Shown here in pieces: positions 23,395 to 31,238 of a stretch of 40,086 bases of DNA (positions within the stretch are counted from its first letter, which is position 1; each line of letters opens with the position of its first letter). The notes under the pieces are model-generated. The model had not been told where the DNA came from. It did not search any database and worked only from the letters and a program-made list of their open reading frames with translations. This DNA is from a virus. The DNA is taken from positions 22,992-63,077 of the IMG/VR virus record IMGVR_UViG_3300030390_001481; one strand, 5' to 3'. The translations under genes and the position numbers were made by a program.

Positions 23395-26300
23395 ATGGAT
23401 CAAAAAGAAAAGCTATATAATCTATATGTAAAAAAGAATCTTATTACTGATGATAAGGTAAGTTTAAAAATGTGGAATCAGATGTCTATAAGACAACAAG
23501 AAAACATTTTTAAGTTAGGATTAGAAAAAGGTTTGTTTACTGATGCTATAAAAGTAGAACAGTTTACGTCATTATGGGCAGGAGATGTAAAAAAAAAAGA
23601 CGATTCCGAATTTTCTACAGATGGGGTGGAGACTACTATGGAGTCGGATACTCTTACAACTCCAGAAAGCACTTCTTCGGATACAATAGGAACCATACTT
23701 CCTGAACTCAACGAAACGGTTGAGGAAGATGTTAATGTAGATATAAATATGCAAGAGTCTGTGCCTACAGACACATTAGACGCAAATGTAAATGTTGAGC
23801 AGCCTCAAGTTATTCCGGAACAAGACGACAGTGTTTTAGGCTTCCAGGAAACTCCTCGTTTTAATCAATTTGGAACGCAACAAAATTTATCTTTAGGGGA
23901 GAAAGAAACCGCAATAGAAAGATCTTTTGGAAAAAACTTTGCAACAGATTTTCTTGGAGATTTATACAGATCGTTTGAACAAGGACAAGCGCAGGGATCC
24001 ACTTTAGATGAGTCGTTAGAATTGTTTACAAAAGGTAATAACGTTACCGAAGAAGATATTCAAGATTTTATTGAGGCTCAACAATCATTACAGGGTTTAG
24101 GAGAAAGTGATGAAATGAAAGAATTTAATCGTATATACCAAGCTGAAGGCGGAGGTGTATGGGGTTTTATTAAGGGTAACGTAAAAACAAGATTTCAAAC
24201 ACTACCACAGCTTTTTGTTTCTTCTGTGTCCCAAATGTTAAACCCAGCTACATTAGCAGCGGCAGCAGCAGGTGGAGTAGGAGGTTCTTTTGTACCAGTT
24301 GTAGGTACAATAGGTGGAGCATTAGGAGCGGCAACTACTACATTAGAAACAGGTATAACATTTGCTGAGTTATTACAAAAAGAATTAACAGATAGGGAAT
24401 TAGATTTTACAAATGAAAATGTTAGAACTATATTAGAAGACCAAGATGCTCTAAACTCAATAAGATGGAAGGCGGGAGGCAGAGGTTTAGCAATTGGTAT
24501 AACTGAGGCTGTAACAGCGCGTATAGCAGGAGCTGTAGGGGCAAAAGTATTATCAAGAGGGCCAGCTACTCTTGGAAGAAACTTAAAAGGATTAGGCGCA
24601 GTAGCAGGGATAGAGGCTGTTGGTGGTTCAACAGGAGAGGTTGCTGGTAATATTGTTGCGGGACAAGAGATTGATGCTGCAAATGTTCTTTTTGAAGGTG
24701 TTGTAGGATTAACAGGAACGCCAATATCTGGTGTAAAAGCTTTTTATAAAAGACCAAGGTACTATATAAATAAGAAGAATGGTGGAGAAGATTTTTCTGA
24801 AACTACAGCTGAAGATATGCAAGACATAATAGAAAATTCTCCTGATGATGATTTTGCTAAAATGGAATTAACTATAGAAAATAGTCCAGCTTTAGAGGAA
24901 AAAGCAAGAAACAGAAAAGAAGAAATACATGAGAGGGCGGTTATAGAAGGTCAGCTAAGAAAAGCAGGTGTAGAGAATCAAGATAAAATTAATGAAATAA
25001 TACCTTTACAAAAAGAATTAAATGCATTAGCTGATGATACAGGAGAGGCTTCTAAATTAAAAAGAAGTAAGATAAAAACACAAATAGCAGATATAATAAA
25101 TAGAGAAGATGCCATTCAAGAGCAAAGCACAGATGAAGTGGTTGGAGAAGTTCAAGCCGCAGATATTCAAGAGGTGGAAAGCGGAGGGGACGCTTCCGTT
25201 GAACCTACCAGAGAAGAGCAGCAAAAAACCACCCCCACCAAAGAGACCAAGACAGAAGAGAAGGAAATAGTCAATAACGAAAGAGTAGATCCTGAAATGG
25301 TTGAGGAAACTCCTGCTGCTGAAGAAACTGCTGCTGCTGAAGAAACTGACGTGGCTCCAGCTCCTGAAGAAAATAGGATAACAACAAAACGTCAAAGACA
25401 GCCAGAAAGAAAAAAGATTCCAGGCAGTAAGAAATTTGAAGTAGAGGTAGATTCTGATGGTAAAGCTCAAGTGGTAACATCAAAAGACGGAAGGCCTGTA
25501 AAAGATGTAAATAAAATCAAAAGTCAAAAGGTAAGAGATTATTTACTAAAAGAAGGTATTGATGTAAATGACGGGAGAAAAACTGCTGACATACTTAAAG
25601 AAGAGGATGTTAGCGCTGCTACTGAAGAAGAATTTAATAAATCGCTTCCTAAGAGTGAAAATGTAAGAGAGATTGCGGAGGCTATTGAGCAAGAGAAAGA
25701 AGCGGCTAATGAAAGAGCTGATGAAGCTGATCAATTGTCCTTAGATGCAGAAAGTGGAGGAATAAATTTGCGTGGAGAAAAAGTAACAGAAAGACAATGG
25801 GTAGAAGTTACAGGGCAAAAAGTAAAAGACATAGACGCAGCAACAAGAAAAAATTGGCTTACAGGTTTAACCATTAAACAAGAAGACGCTTTAAAAAGGA
25901 AGGCGAAACAAGGAAAACTTACTCAAGCTGAAATGAGTAGTATGAATAAACAATCATCATTAGAAGATGCAGCAATATATGCTGAAGATAACGGGGCAAC
26001 GATGGATCAGCAAGAGTTGATACGAGATTTCTATGAATACGCTCAGGACAACCCCAATGGTATACCAGGTAAGACAAAATTAAAACAACCTCGATCGCCT
26101 TTGTTAAATGAATTAGATGCCAGATTTGAAGAGTTAACCGGTCTTAAGCCTACTGATAAAAACATAAAAGCAGTAATGAGTGTTGATCCCAATAGACCGC
26201 CATTAGATGTAGTGCAGGAGGAGCTAAAAGGAAAAGATGTGGCCACATCAAAAGAACCAAAAGTTAATAAAAGAAAAAAAGTATCAGCTAAAAAGATTGT

Positions 26301-29300
26301 AGAGGGTACCAAAGAAAAGACAGAGGTTACAGTAGATGAAGCAGAAGCTTTAAAAGATCAAATTAAATTAGAAAGTAAAGCGGCAAAAGAAGCAGATGCA
26401 GCAGCAAAAAAGAAAGATAAAGAAAAAGTTACAAAGAAAAAAAGACAAAAAGCAAGAAAAAATATTAAAAGTAAAATAGGGGCAGCTCAATCATTAAATA
26501 TTATGTTAGGCAGAATGTTGGCTGTTAACGAAAATGTGATACCTAATAGGGTAAAAAAACAATATCAAGACATAGTTAATATTTTAGCTGATAGGAAAGG
26601 CGCGTTAGACTTACCGCAAATACAAAAAATGATTAATGAGGTTGAGGCTATAAACAAAGCCTTAGATGAAGACTATTCTAAAGCTGGAGAATTATCTGAG
26701 AGATATAATTATTTTAGAAACACAACTTTTAATATAACAGACAAAACTACTTTTGAAGAAACTGTTGCGGAAATGATAAAGGAAGAAGTAATTACTCCAG
26801 AGGAAGCAAAGCTTATGGAGAAATACAAAAAAAATATTTCACCTACAGAAAAAGTTGAGAAAACAGAAGAACAGATAGCAGAAGAAAAAGATAAACTTAT
26901 TGATGACCTTACTAAAGAAAATAAAAAAATTAATGTGCCAGATGATTTAAGTAGAGATCAAAAATCATTAGTATTTAAATTTAGAAAACTATTGTTAAAC
27001 AAAGAAGCATTAGGTAGATTAGAAACTTATCAACTTAAACTAATAAAAGGTTTGTTAAACAATATAGACAATGGATTTGTTCCTCACTTAGTTAATAAAC
27101 TTACACAACGTCTGACTGCAATAGAAGCGTCTAAAAATGTAGAGTCTTCTATTGAAAAAAACAAACCTCTTAAGTTTTCACTGATGTATGCTAAGTTTAA
27201 AGATTTATTTACAAAAAAAGGAGCTGTCTTAGAGATGATAAGACGTAACCCATTAGCATATATAGACCAGGTGTTTGGAGATTTTAACACTAAAAATCTT
27301 TACAACGCAATATTTCAGCCTACAGCAAAAGCACAATCAAAATATGCAAGCGCAATAAAAGAAATTAGAAATAAAATTAATGAAGCTCGTAACAAGGTGT
27401 TTAAGTCTTTTAATAATGATCCTAATTTAACAACTATATCAGCATATAAACAACAGTTATATATGCTGCAAAGAGAGTATGAAGCTAATCCTGGTAATCG
27501 GTATGTAAATCCAGCTATAGATGTTTTAAAAACCACTATAGCAGCTATAGATGAGCAAAAAACATCTTTAACGGTTGAGGACGCTAATGCTTTACAAGAT
27601 ATATTAGACACATTCTCAAATGAAGATGGAACAAGTATAGATAACACTAAATTATTTAATTCTTTTAATACAGCGGAAAAGGCAAGTATTAAAACAATGG
27701 ACGAAATAAACCAAAGTCATGAGGCGGAGGCTGTGTTTACCGCTTCTACAATAAGGGGTAATTCTTTTAATCCTCTTAATGATTATGTTCATCATAATGT
27801 TTTATTTACACAAGAGGCAGATAGTGATGCATCGCAACCTGATTTTGTTAGCAGCTATAAGGCGGGATTAAAACCATCTACTAAAGGCCAGTCGTTAATA
27901 GAAAGAACAGGATCTATACAGCCCTTAAACTTTAATGTATATTCATCTACACAAAAAGGAGCGCAATATGTAATGCTGGATTATCACATGACATCTCCTC
28001 TTCAGACAGCAAGAATGACAATATCTGAAACTAAAAAAAGATTAGAAGAACAAGGAAGAATACCGCCCGAGCAAAGAGAAATGTTAAATGCTTTGGAAAA
28101 AGCTTATGAAGAGGTAAACACTAATGTCTTAACATCAGACTTTGGAGATAGTACAATAGCTGATAGAGCTGCTGATTTTATGTCAAGACAAGGATATAGA
28201 ACTGTACTTGCTGGAACTGGACGTTTTGTAGCTGAACTTCTTTCTAATGTTGGTATGGCTATGTTTGTAGACCAAAAAGCATTTGCAAATGGATTACAAT
28301 ATCAAGACATGATATTATCAGATGTTGGAGCTATAGTTATGGATATTTTAGGTAGTACGCAAAAAGACAGGGTATATGCTGAAGGATTAGCAGGAAGGTT
28401 TGTAGATCCTAACGTAGTAAGTAGGGCAGACAATTCAGCAGGATCAAGAATTAATAGTGATATACAAAACAAAATAAAACAAATATATAGTTTTATTGAT
28501 CAAAAATATATAGGTAGTGTAGAGCAGATAGCTGATTTTTTAATATCTACTCCTGACAAGGTGGTTATGAGGCCTATGTGGTTTGGAACATTTGCAAGTG
28601 AGTTTAAAAATATTACCGGAAAGGAAATAGACTTTGATAAAATTACATCTCAAGACCAGGCATACATGGAGGAAAATAAAGCTGCATTAGAGGAGGCTAC
28701 AGTTAAAGCTGACGAGGTTACAACTTATATTGGGGCAGCTGACAATCCTTACATGGGTATTTTAAAAGGAACTTCTAAGCCAAACGACAGTGTAATGAAA
28801 AAAGGTTTTAACAACTTTAACAACTTTATGACTCGGTTTTTAATATTTGAATTTGTAACAGCTCGTACAGCATTAAATGCTATAACTACAGATAACAGTA
28901 GAATGTCTACCGAAAAAGGAGCAAAGATATTAGCTGGGGTAACTACGCGAATGGTTACTTATTCTTTACTGTCTTCAATGTTGGGAGCAGGACTTTTAGG
29001 ATTATTCTTTGACGATGATGAAGAAGATAAAAGCTTAGACAAACAATTTGGTCAGGCTTTAGGTCAAACATTTACATCACTTCTTATAGGAAGAGACTTT
29101 GGTAATGCGGTAAAAGCTATTTTAAATATAGGAGTAGAAAAATTTAATGAATCACATTTAGAATTTTTAAGAGACGGAGAATACGATCCTTATAAAGACT
29201 CATTACAATACTCTGTATTGCCTAAAAAACAACAAGGACAAGCAACTTCTTTAGGAGATTTATTATTAAGATTTGGTGGATCATTTGGCCCTGCATTATC

Positions 29301-29694
29301 TACAGCTGATTTAGTAGTTAGAAAAGCTACTGAACCAAAGCGTAAAACAGCAGTCTCAAGAGAAAGGCAATTAAATGAACAAATAATTCGTATGCCCTTA
29401 GAGATTGCAGGTAATTTAGGATTGATACCTATATATAAAGATGTTAGAAAAGTAGCTGTACAAGAAATTTATAAAGATTTAAGAAAGGCAAAGAAATTAA
29501 AGGGTAAGAGTAGAAGCCCGGAAGAGTTGTTAAAACTTAAAAAAACTAATAGAAATTTGTATAATCAAATTATACAAAAATCTAAAAAAGGAAAATTATC
29601 ATCCAAAGCAAAAGTTTACAATGATTTTATAAGAAACAGAAACCTATGGAGACAGAAAAACCCTGGTAAACCAGATCCAAAAAGAGTTAATTAA
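23395..29694 (+). CDS. Giant internal virion / ejection protein, T7 gp16-like (2099 aa)
   Basis: The longest gene in the window. Residues 1-65 form a small helical module (LYNLYVKKNLITDDKVSLKM, QENIFKLGLEKGLFTDA, KVEQFTSLW) that I have seen at the start of large structural proteins of related phages. Residues 70-280 are acidic and Ser/Thr-rich. An Ala/Gly-rich hydrophobic segment lies at about 279-335 (NPATLAAAAAGGVGGSFVPV, GTIGGALGAATTTLETGITF). A very long Lys/Glu-rich helical region follows to about 1200, then a more globular part. A second membrane-like helix is at about 1853-1872 (MVTYSLLSSMLGAGLLGLFF) before an acidic DDDEEDK patch, and the end is basic. It follows the gp15-like gene by 5 bases. 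I found no lytic transglycosylase motif, unlike T7 gp16. Confidence 0.55.
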   Translation: MDQKEKLYNLYVKKNLITDDKVSLKMWNQMSIRQQENIFKLGLEKGLFTDAIKVEQFTSLWAGDVKKKDDSEFSTDGVETTMESDTLTTPESTSSDTIGTILPELNETVEEDVNVDINMQESVPTDTLDANVNVEQPQVIPEQDDSVLGFQETPRFNQFGTQQNLSLGEKETAIERSFGKNFATDFLGDLYRSFEQGQAQGSTLDESLELFTKGNNVTEEDIQDFIEAQQSLQGLGESDEMKEFNRIYQAEGGGVWGFIKGNVKTRFQTLPQLFVSSVSQMLNPATLAAAAAGGVGGSFVPVVGTIGGALGAATTTLETGITFAELLQKELTDRELDFTNENVRTILEDQDALNSIRWKAGGRGLAIGITEAVTARIAGAVGAKVLSRGPATLGRNLKGLGAVAGIEAVGGSTGEVAGNIVAGQEIDAANVLFEGVVGLTGTPISGVKAFYKRPRYYINKKNGGEDFSETTAEDMQDIIENSPDDDFAKMELTIENSPALEEKARNRKEEIHERAVIEGQLRKAGVENQDKINEIIPLQKELNALADDTGEASKLKRSKIKTQIADIINREDAIQEQSTDEVVGEVQAADIQEVESGGDASVEPTREEQQKTTPTKETKTEEKEIVNNERVDPEMVEETPAAEETAAAEETDVAPAPEENRITTKRQRQPERKKIPGSKKFEVEVDSDGKAQVVTSKDGRPVKDVNKIKSQKVRDYLLKEGIDVNDGRKTADILKEEDVSAATEEEFNKSLPKSENVREIAEAIEQEKEAANERADEADQLSLDAESGGINLRGEKVTERQWVEVTGQKVKDIDAATRKNWLTGLTIKQEDALKRKAKQGKLTQAEMSSMNKQSSLEDAAIYAEDNGATMDQQELIRDFYEYAQDNPNGIPGKTKLKQPRSPLLNELDARFEELTGLKPTDKNIKAVMSVDPNRPPLDVVQEELKGKDVATSKEPKVNKRKKVSAKKIVEGTKEKTEVTVDEAEALKDQIKLESKAAKEADAAAKKKDKEKVTKKKRQKARKNIKSKIGAAQSLNIMLGRMLAVNENVIPNRVKKQYQDIVNILADRKGALDLPQIQKMINEVEAINKALDEDYSKAGELSERYNYFRNTTFNITDKTTFEETVAEMIKEEVITPEEAKLMEKYKKNISPTEKVEKTEEQIAEEKDKLIDDLTKENKKINVPDDLSRDQKSLVFKFRKLLLNKEALGRLETYQLKLIKGLLNNIDNGFVPHLVNKLTQRLTAIEASKNVESSIEKNKPLKFSLMYAKFKDLFTKKGAVLEMIRRNPLAYIDQVFGDFNTKNLYNAIFQPTAKAQSKYASAIKEIRNKINEARNKVFKSFNNDPNLTTISAYKQQLYMLQREYEANPGNRYVNPAIDVLKTTIAAIDEQKTSLTVEDANALQDILDTFSNEDGTSIDNTKLFNSFNTAEKASIKTMDEINQSHEAEAVFTASTIRGNSFNPLNDYVHHNVLFTQEADSDASQPDFVSSYKAGLKPSTKGQSLIERTGSIQPLNFNVYSSTQKGAQYVMLDYHMTSPLQTARMTISETKKRLEEQGRIPPEQREMLNALEKAYEEVNTNVLTSDFGDSTIADRAADFMSRQGYRTVLAGTGRFVAELLSNVGMAMFVDQKAFANGLQYQDMILSDVGAIVMDILGSTQKDRVYAEGLAGRFVDPNVVSRADNSAGSRINSDIQNKIKQIYSFIDQKYIGSVEQIADFLISTPDKVVMRPMWFGTFASEFKNITGKEIDFDKITSQDQAYMEENKAALEEATVKADEVTTYIGAADNPYMGILKGTSKPNDSVMKKGFNNFNNFMTRFLIFEFVTARTALNAITTDNSRMSTEKGAKILAGVTTRMVTYSLLSSMLGAGLLGLFFDDDEEDKSLDKQFGQALGQTFTSLLIGRDFGNAVKAILNIGVEKFNESHLEFLRDGEYDPYKDSLQYSVLPKKQQGQATSLGDLLLRFGGSFGPALSTADLVVRKATEPKRKTAVSRERQLNEQIIRMPLEIAGNLGLIPIYKDVRKVAVQEIYKDLRKAKKLKGKSRSPEELLKLKKTNRNLYNQIIQKSKKGKLSSKAKVYNDFIRNRNLWRQKNPGKPDPKRVN
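25312..25347 (+). repeat. Tandem 18-base repeat inside the giant core protein
   Basis: Two near-identical units (CCTGCTGCTGAAGAAACT and GCTGCTGCTGAAGAAACT) encode PAAEET and AAAEET in a low-complexity acidic linker. A partial unit precedes them. Probably a slippage-prone spacer. Confidence 0.6.
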
Positions 29695-29936
29695 TGGAGG
29701 GGTTCAATGAAGAAATATGTATGGAGCAAACCTATTCTTTATTAACAGGCAGGGAAACTTATGAAGAATTATTATCTAATGGAAAAAATGTTTATGTTTT
29801 ATTTGATCCAGAAAAATCTATAAAAGATATAGATGCAAGTGTATACGATGCTTTATTAGATTATTTTATTAATACAGAAGAATATGAAAAGTGTAATGAT
29901 GTTTTAGCGGCAAAACAATTAGCTAAACTTATATGA
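29694..29936 (+). CDS. Conserved small protein, 80 aa, end of virion operon
   Basis: Its ATG overlaps the stop of the giant core gene by one base (TAATG), so it is translationally coupled. The product (YSLLTGRETYEELLSNGKNV, FDPEKSIKDIDASVYDALLD, then YFINTEEYEKCNDVLAAKQL) is acidic and helical without membrane or metal motifs. The YFxxxEEYEKC ending looks conserved and suggests a small regulator, chaperone or assembly factor, but I cannot name a family. It is the last plus-strand gene; its stop overlaps the stop of the minus-strand gene on the other side by 8 bases. Confidence 0.6.
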   Translation: MEGFNEEICMEQTYSLLTGRETYEELLSNGKNVYVLFDPEKSIKDIDASVYDALLDYFINTEEYEKCNDVLAAKQLAKLI

Positions 29937-30327
29937 CAATATCTTCTATATTGACAATATGATCTTCAGCAGCTCTATTTCTATTGTATTGATTTACAGC
30001 TTCTTTATTAAAATTCATTTTGTAATTTTTTCTTTCAGCTTCTAATTTATAATAAGACATAGCGTTCATTCCAACAACGTGAGCATCAGTAGGGAAAAAA
30101 TATTTCCACCCTTTTGACCTTCCTCTATTAATATAATAACCAAAAGCTACAGCTAATTTACCTGTGTTCTTTTTAAAATTAATTATAGCAGAATCATCTG
30201 AGGTAGGAATAATTTCATCAACACTAAAAGTTTCGTTGTTTACATTTCCACTTCTTGTTTTGTTAGAAAATCTGTCTGCGATTGTATTACAGAATACTTG
30301 TAATTCTTTTGCTCTTTCTTTATTCAT
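29929..30327 (-). CDS. Hypothetical protein with FPTDAHVVGM motif, 132 aa
   Basis: Last gene of the minus-strand operon. The 132-residue product contains ERAKELQVFCNTIADRFSNK, a beta-rich middle (SAIINFKKNTGKLAVAFGYY) and GWKYFFPTDAHVVGMNAM followed by a basic KLEAERKNYKMNFNKEAV. The WxYFFPTDxHxxGM segment looks like a functional motif with possible metal-binding or catalytic Asp/His, but I know of no named family. Its start codon overlaps the preceding 44-residue gene by 8 bases. It could be a late-acting early-operon product; no function can be assigned. Confidence 0.6.
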   Translation of the reverse strand: MNKERAKELQVFCNTIADRFSNKTRSGNVNNETFSVDEIIPTSDDSAIINFKKNTGKLAVAFGYYINRGRSKGWKYFFPTDAHVVGMNAMSYYKLEAERKNYKMNFNKEAVNQYNRNRAAEDHIVNIEDIVI

Positions 30328-30454
30328 ACTTAATAGAATAAATTTTAACTCCGTCTTTGTTTTTCAGCAATATCTTTTCTTTAATCTTAACTTCTTTCTT
30401 TTTATCAGATGCCCCGTACAAAGGGTTTTTTGAATTTAATTTACGTTTTTTCAT
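30320..30454 (-). CDS. Small lysine-rich protein, 44 aa
   Basis: A short minus-strand gene filling the gap between its neighbours, with an 8-base overlap onto the start of the next gene (ATGAATAA). The product starts MKKRKLNSKNPLYGASDKKK and is about one third lysine, ending IYSIKYE. Its high positive charge suggests nucleic-acid binding, but there is no recognisable fold. The overlap and continuous operon spacing are the main support. Confidence 0.5.
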   Translation of the reverse strand: MKKRKLNSKNPLYGASDKKKEVKIKEKILLKNKDGVKIYSIKYE

Positions 30455-30466
30455 ATTTTGATTGTA

Positions 30467-30658
30467 TTATATTTCATCGCTTAATGATTGAATTAAATCA
30501 GCCAGAACTTTAATTAACTCTTGAGCCTTTTTTTTAGCACTTTCATGTTCCCTATCCATTAAGTCTTCATAAAGATTATCACCAAAACTATGTATATTGT
30601 TAGAAATATACTTAATATGATTAATAGTTGATTGGTCTTCTGGTGCAATTCGTGGCAT
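30467..30658 (-). CDS. Small helical hypothetical protein, 63 aa
   Basis: The product (MPRIAPEDQSTINHIKYISN, then DNLYEDLMDREHESAKKKAQ and ELIKVLADLIQSLSDEI) is predicted to be two or three amphipathic helices with an acidic end, so oligomerisation is likely. A perfect TAnnTTTG box on the minus strand precedes it, meaning this gene and the two downstream of it could be transcribed separately from the replication genes. No family recognised. Confidence 0.5.
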   Translation of the reverse strand: MPRIAPEDQSTINHIKYISNNIHSFGDNLYEDLMDREHESAKKKAQELIKVLADLIQSLSDEI

Positions 30659-30674
30659 TTACATTTGGTTTTAT

Positions 30675-30682
30675 CAAATATA
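30675..30682 (-). promoter_or_regulatory. Bacteroidota -7 box TATATTTG on minus strand
   Basis: CAAATATA on the plus strand reads TATATTTG on the minus strand, a perfect -7 box in the 38-base spacer before the 63-residue gene, 16 bases from its ATG. No -33 TTG at the usual distance. Confidence 0.45.
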
Positions 30683-30696
30683 AAAAAATAAACGAC

Positions 30697-31029
30697 TTAT
30701 TCTAATTTTTTAGAATTTTTTATATAACAATTTAAATTAATTAATTCTAAGTATTCATCCATAGTAATTAAAGTAACGTCTGTTAAGAGGGTGGGTTCTG
30801 TTTTAGTGTTAATTATTTCTAAAGCAAAAGTAATAGGATCGCCAATAGTGTCAACAACTACACCTCCTACAATATGAGATCTTAGTTCGTTACTTGGCAT
30901 ATGTGGAAGATTTTTTTTAATATATTTCCCAATTTTTAATGCAGTATATAAATCTAATTCTTGTAAACTTTCAACAAAAAAATCGTCAAAATCAAAATCA
31001 ACCTCTGTATACTTCTGTCCTAACCCCAT
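30697..31029 (-). CDS. Hypothetical acidic protein, 110 aa
   Basis: The product (MGLGQKYTEVDFDFDDFFVE, then SLQELDLYTALKIGKYIKKN, VGGVVVDTIGDPITFALEII, and DEYLELINLNCYIKNSKKLE) mixes helices with a short hydrophobic strand pair. It overlaps the VRR-NUC gene by 32 bases in another frame, so the two are expressed together. The DFDFDDFF stretch is a strongly acidic patch that could mimic DNA or contact the nuclease. No family recognised; membrane insertion is unlikely because the hydrophobic segment is short and interrupted. Confidence 0.5.
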   Translation of the reverse strand: MGLGQKYTEVDFDFDDFFVESLQELDLYTALKIGKYIKKNLPHMPSNELRSHIVGGVVVDTIGDPITFALEIINTKTEPTLLTDVTLITMDEYLELINLNCYIKNSKKLE

Positions 31030-31237
31030 GTTCTTTTAATTGTTTTAATCTAAATTCTTGTAGCCTTGATAGCTTACCGTCTGGCTTTTTTATTTCTGAA
31101 AACAAAACATTAGAATTTGGAGGGATAGCTAATAAATCTGGTATACCATTCTTATTAGTTATAGTTAGTTTAATTACATAATACCCTTCGGATTCTAATT
31201 GACAAATCCTTTTTTCCTGAATTTGTTGCTCAGTCAT
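30998..31237 (-). CDS. VRR-NUC domain nuclease, 79 aa
   Basis: A minimal stand-alone VRR-NUC (PD-(D/E)XK superfamily) nuclease. The visible signature is GIPDLLAI (G-x-P-D with catalytic Asp), then LFSEIKKPDGKLS (E-x-K catalytic pair and the following Gly-Lys-Leu), then LQEFRLKQLKEHGV, the typical glutamine-bearing helix. Stand-alone phage VRR-NUC proteins of about 80-100 residues are structure-selective endonucleases implicated in processing branched replication or recombination DNA. It begins one base after the SF2 helicase stop, and such nuclease-helicase pairing is common in phages. The first residues MTEQQIQEKRICQLESEGYY supply the N-terminal helix. Confidence 0.85.
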   Translation of the reverse strand: MTEQQIQEKRICQLESEGYYVIKLTITNKNGIPDLLAIPPNSNVLFSEIKKPDGKLSRLQEFRLKQLKEHGVRTEVYRG

Positions 31238-31238
31238 G

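Noticed and set aside
25057-25483. Long reverse-strand open frames opposite the giant core gene
   Set aside because: They are antisense to Glu/Lys-rich low-complexity coding sequence, encode Phe/Leu/Ser runs, and have no leader or operon context.
29937-29953. Hairpin CAATAT-CTTCT-ATATTG as a bidirectional terminator
   Set aside because: Only six A/T-rich pairs and no T run on the plus strand; too weak to call.
30164-30433. Plus-strand open frame opposite the early operon
   Set aside because: Mostly Leu/Phe/Ser translation of the complement of real minus-strand genes, with no promoter, leader or neighbour on the plus strand.
30583-30590. TAGTTTTG on the minus strand within the 63-residue gene
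   Set aside because: Inside coding sequence with no gene start nearby; chance match.
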